A stretch of DNA of 7,194 bases from Dehalococcoidales bacterium. Its GTDB lineage: Bacteria > Chloroflexota > Dehalococcoidia > Dehalococcoidales > UBA2162. The translations under genes and the position numbers were made by a program. Where the stretch lies: contig NYYM01000034.1 of the NCBI GenBank assembly GCA_002685815.1, positions 4,561 through 11,754 of the forward strand, given 5' to 3'. Shown here piece after piece: positions 6,263 to 7,194 of this stretch. Below the pieces are notes generated by a model. It had not been told where the DNA came from. It saw only the letters and a list, made by a program, of their open reading frames with translations, and ran no database searches. Within the stretch, counting starts at the first letter, position 1; each line of letters opens with the position of its first letter.

Positions 6263-6484
6263 ATCCTTACAATCCTTCATTCGAAAAACTCGCTCAGGTT
6301 GTGTAATCTCCTGATCGAACGGTTCCCGGTCGGCTATTATTCCGCCTCGTGATGTATAAGTTGATCCTCCCCTGTGAGTACGATTCGCAAAATACAACTG
6401 CTTTGTCCACGGTTCTTACCTGGTTAGCTTCCGGGTTTTGCTGTATCTAAGAAAAAAAGTAGCTCAAAATCCTGTCATTTGCCT

Positions 6485-6505
6485 GCCGCTCAATAAACTA
6501 GCGGC
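6485..6505 (-). repeat. hairpin spanning the stop codon of the right-edge gene
   Basis: GCCGCT and AGCGGC are perfect 6-bp arms around a 9-base loop, and the TAG stop (6498-6500) lies at the edge of the 5' arm and loop. It is placed as a terminator would be, but the only T-run downstream (7 T on the minus strand at 6451-6457) begins about 27 bases later. Intrinsic termination is therefore doubtful. It may stabilise the 3' end of the message or allow partial read-through into gmd. Confidence 0.35.
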
Positions 6506-7194
6506 CAATTACTGAGCGGGTGACCATGACCAGCCTCTCAAAAATCTTGAATAGGGGCAGCAAGAAACCCAAACGTGGATGAAGTATCGGCGTCGTCCGC
6601 ATTCGGAAATAGATATGTCTCAATGACAGGGCTCGCTTCATGTCCTGAGCGGTTAGAATCCAGGTAGCACTCTCGGTGTTGAAGGCGCGGTCTTCCCCGC
6701 CCGCAAGCTCAATATTTCTTGTTCTCTCCGGTCCTTCCCAGATGCCCGCTGTTCCGTCGGGGTGATGTGAGTAATCGTGGCTCTGGTGCACATTAGTAAA
6801 AGCTCTCGTGGCGTCAATTACCGGAATCTTTAGTTCGCGTCCTCTGTATATAAACCAGTTATCCCAGGCGGTTCGCCCGATAGCGAACGGAGGGATATGT
6901 TCAAACAGACCGCGAGGGAAGATGAAGTAATCACCGCCTCCACCGGGAGGGTGCAATTTACCGTGCTCTTTCATGCGGTCAGTCAGCAAAATTTCCCACC
7001 AGGCATTTTCGAAGTCTATCGGCTCATTCACGTCAAGGTTCCACCTCAGACCGACCATCAGAAATTCATTATTATGGACCGTCTGCAAGGCTGGTAAGAA
7101 ATCACTCGTCAGGATGATGTCTGTGTTGATAAAACACATCAGCTCGTGACTGGCCGCATCATGAGCCTGACTGAACACGGAATCCATCAGCGGA
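6498..7194 (-). CDS. glycosyltransferase-like protein, C-terminal part (5' end outside window)
   Basis: The frame is open to the right edge of the window, and about 231 residues are visible. The ATG at 7187 is unlikely to be the start: it has no ribosome site, and the metal-binding-like strand 'CFINTDIIL' follows only 17 residues later, so the first Rossmann half is missing. The visible part has 'FLMVGLRWNLDV', a glycine-rich 'PPGGGGDYFIFPRGLF', 'AIGRTAWDNWFIY', 'PVIDAT' and a His-rich 'HQSHDYSHH'. The NTD triad in a hydrophobic strand resembles the DXD position of GT-A enzymes, and similar proteins sit in glycan clusters, so a nucleotide-sugar transferase role is likely but unproven. The tail ends with a hydrophobic amphipathic stretch (LGFLLPLFKIFERLVMV) that could touch the membrane. 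It is codirectional with gmd but 244 bases upstream of it. Confidence 0.62.
   Translation of the reverse strand, partial: PLMDSVFSQAHDAASHELMCFINTDIILTSDFLPALQTVHNNEFLMVGLRWNLDVNEPIDFENAWWEILLTDRMKEHGKLHPPGGGGDYFIFPRGLFEHIPPFAIGRTAWDNWFIYRGRELKIPVIDATRAFTNVHQSHDYSHHPDGTAGIWEGPERTRNIELAGGEDRAFNTESATWILTAQDMKRALSLRHIYFRMRTTPILHPRLGFLLPLFKIFERLVMVTRSVIGR

Noticed and set aside
6366..6373. Strong Shine-Dalgarno-like AGGGGAGG on the minus strand upstream of gmd
   Set aside because: No ATG, GTG or TTG lies at a usable distance downstream, so I see no leader peptide; probably chance.
6254..6397. In-frame N-terminal extension of gmd beginning at TTG 6397
   Set aside because: Forty-eight residues with no Gmd similarity and no ribosome site, while ATG 6253 has AGGA at 5 bases and begins at the Rossmann strand like family members.

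Overview
This window is part of a surface-glycan (O-antigen, capsule or exopolysaccharide type) biosynthesis locus from a bacterium of moderate GC content. Everything I can identify with confidence makes or transfers sugars. The bacterial assignment rests on Shine-Dalgarno sites, a TATAAT-type extended -10 element and overlapping genes. The genes resemble those of uncultured anaerobe or groundwater lineages (Chloroflexota-like), but that is an impression and cannot be proven from this sequence. I see no tRNA, rRNA, CRISPR array, transposase or integrase.

Layout. Positions 1-656 (+) hold the C-terminal half of a GT4-type glycosyltransferase that begins outside the window. Positions 657-1028 hold no confident gene: they contain a 19-bp palindrome, a likely extended -10 promoter, and a stop-free stretch on the minus strand that may be a gene remnant. 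Positions 1047-2273 (+) encode a two-domain enzyme, an RmlD-like short-chain dehydrogenase/reductase fused to a cupin, laid out like CapF/WbjC. Positions 2274-2381 separate this gene from the convergent minus-strand block and contain a nested inverted repeat that could terminate the minus-strand transcript.

The minus-strand block, read from right to left, contains: a glycosyltransferase-like protein cut by the right edge (6498-7194); GDP-mannose 4,6-dehydratase gmd (5177-6253); a GtrA-family membrane protein (4629-5096); a DPM-like GT2 glycosyltransferase (3878-4636) overlapping the GtrA gene by 8 bases; and a GT39-like polytopic GT-C glycosyltransferase (2382-3710).

How they may work together (inference). 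Gmd makes GDP-4-keto-6-deoxy-D-mannose, the precursor of GDP-rhamnose, GDP-fucose or GDP-perosamine. The reductase-cupin fusion could reduce, and perhaps epimerise, this or a similar 4-keto sugar nucleotide. The GT2 protein would charge polyprenyl phosphate with a sugar, GtrA would help flip it, and the GT39 protein would transfer it to a glycan on the outer face. The gene order GtrA, GT2, GT-C is that of the phage and bacterial gtrA-gtrB-gtrX modules. The GT4 and right-edge proteins would act in the cytoplasm, the former building the repeat unit. No single system here is convincingly new. The best candidates for a second look are the reductase-cupin fusion and the Gtr-like triplet attached to gmd.
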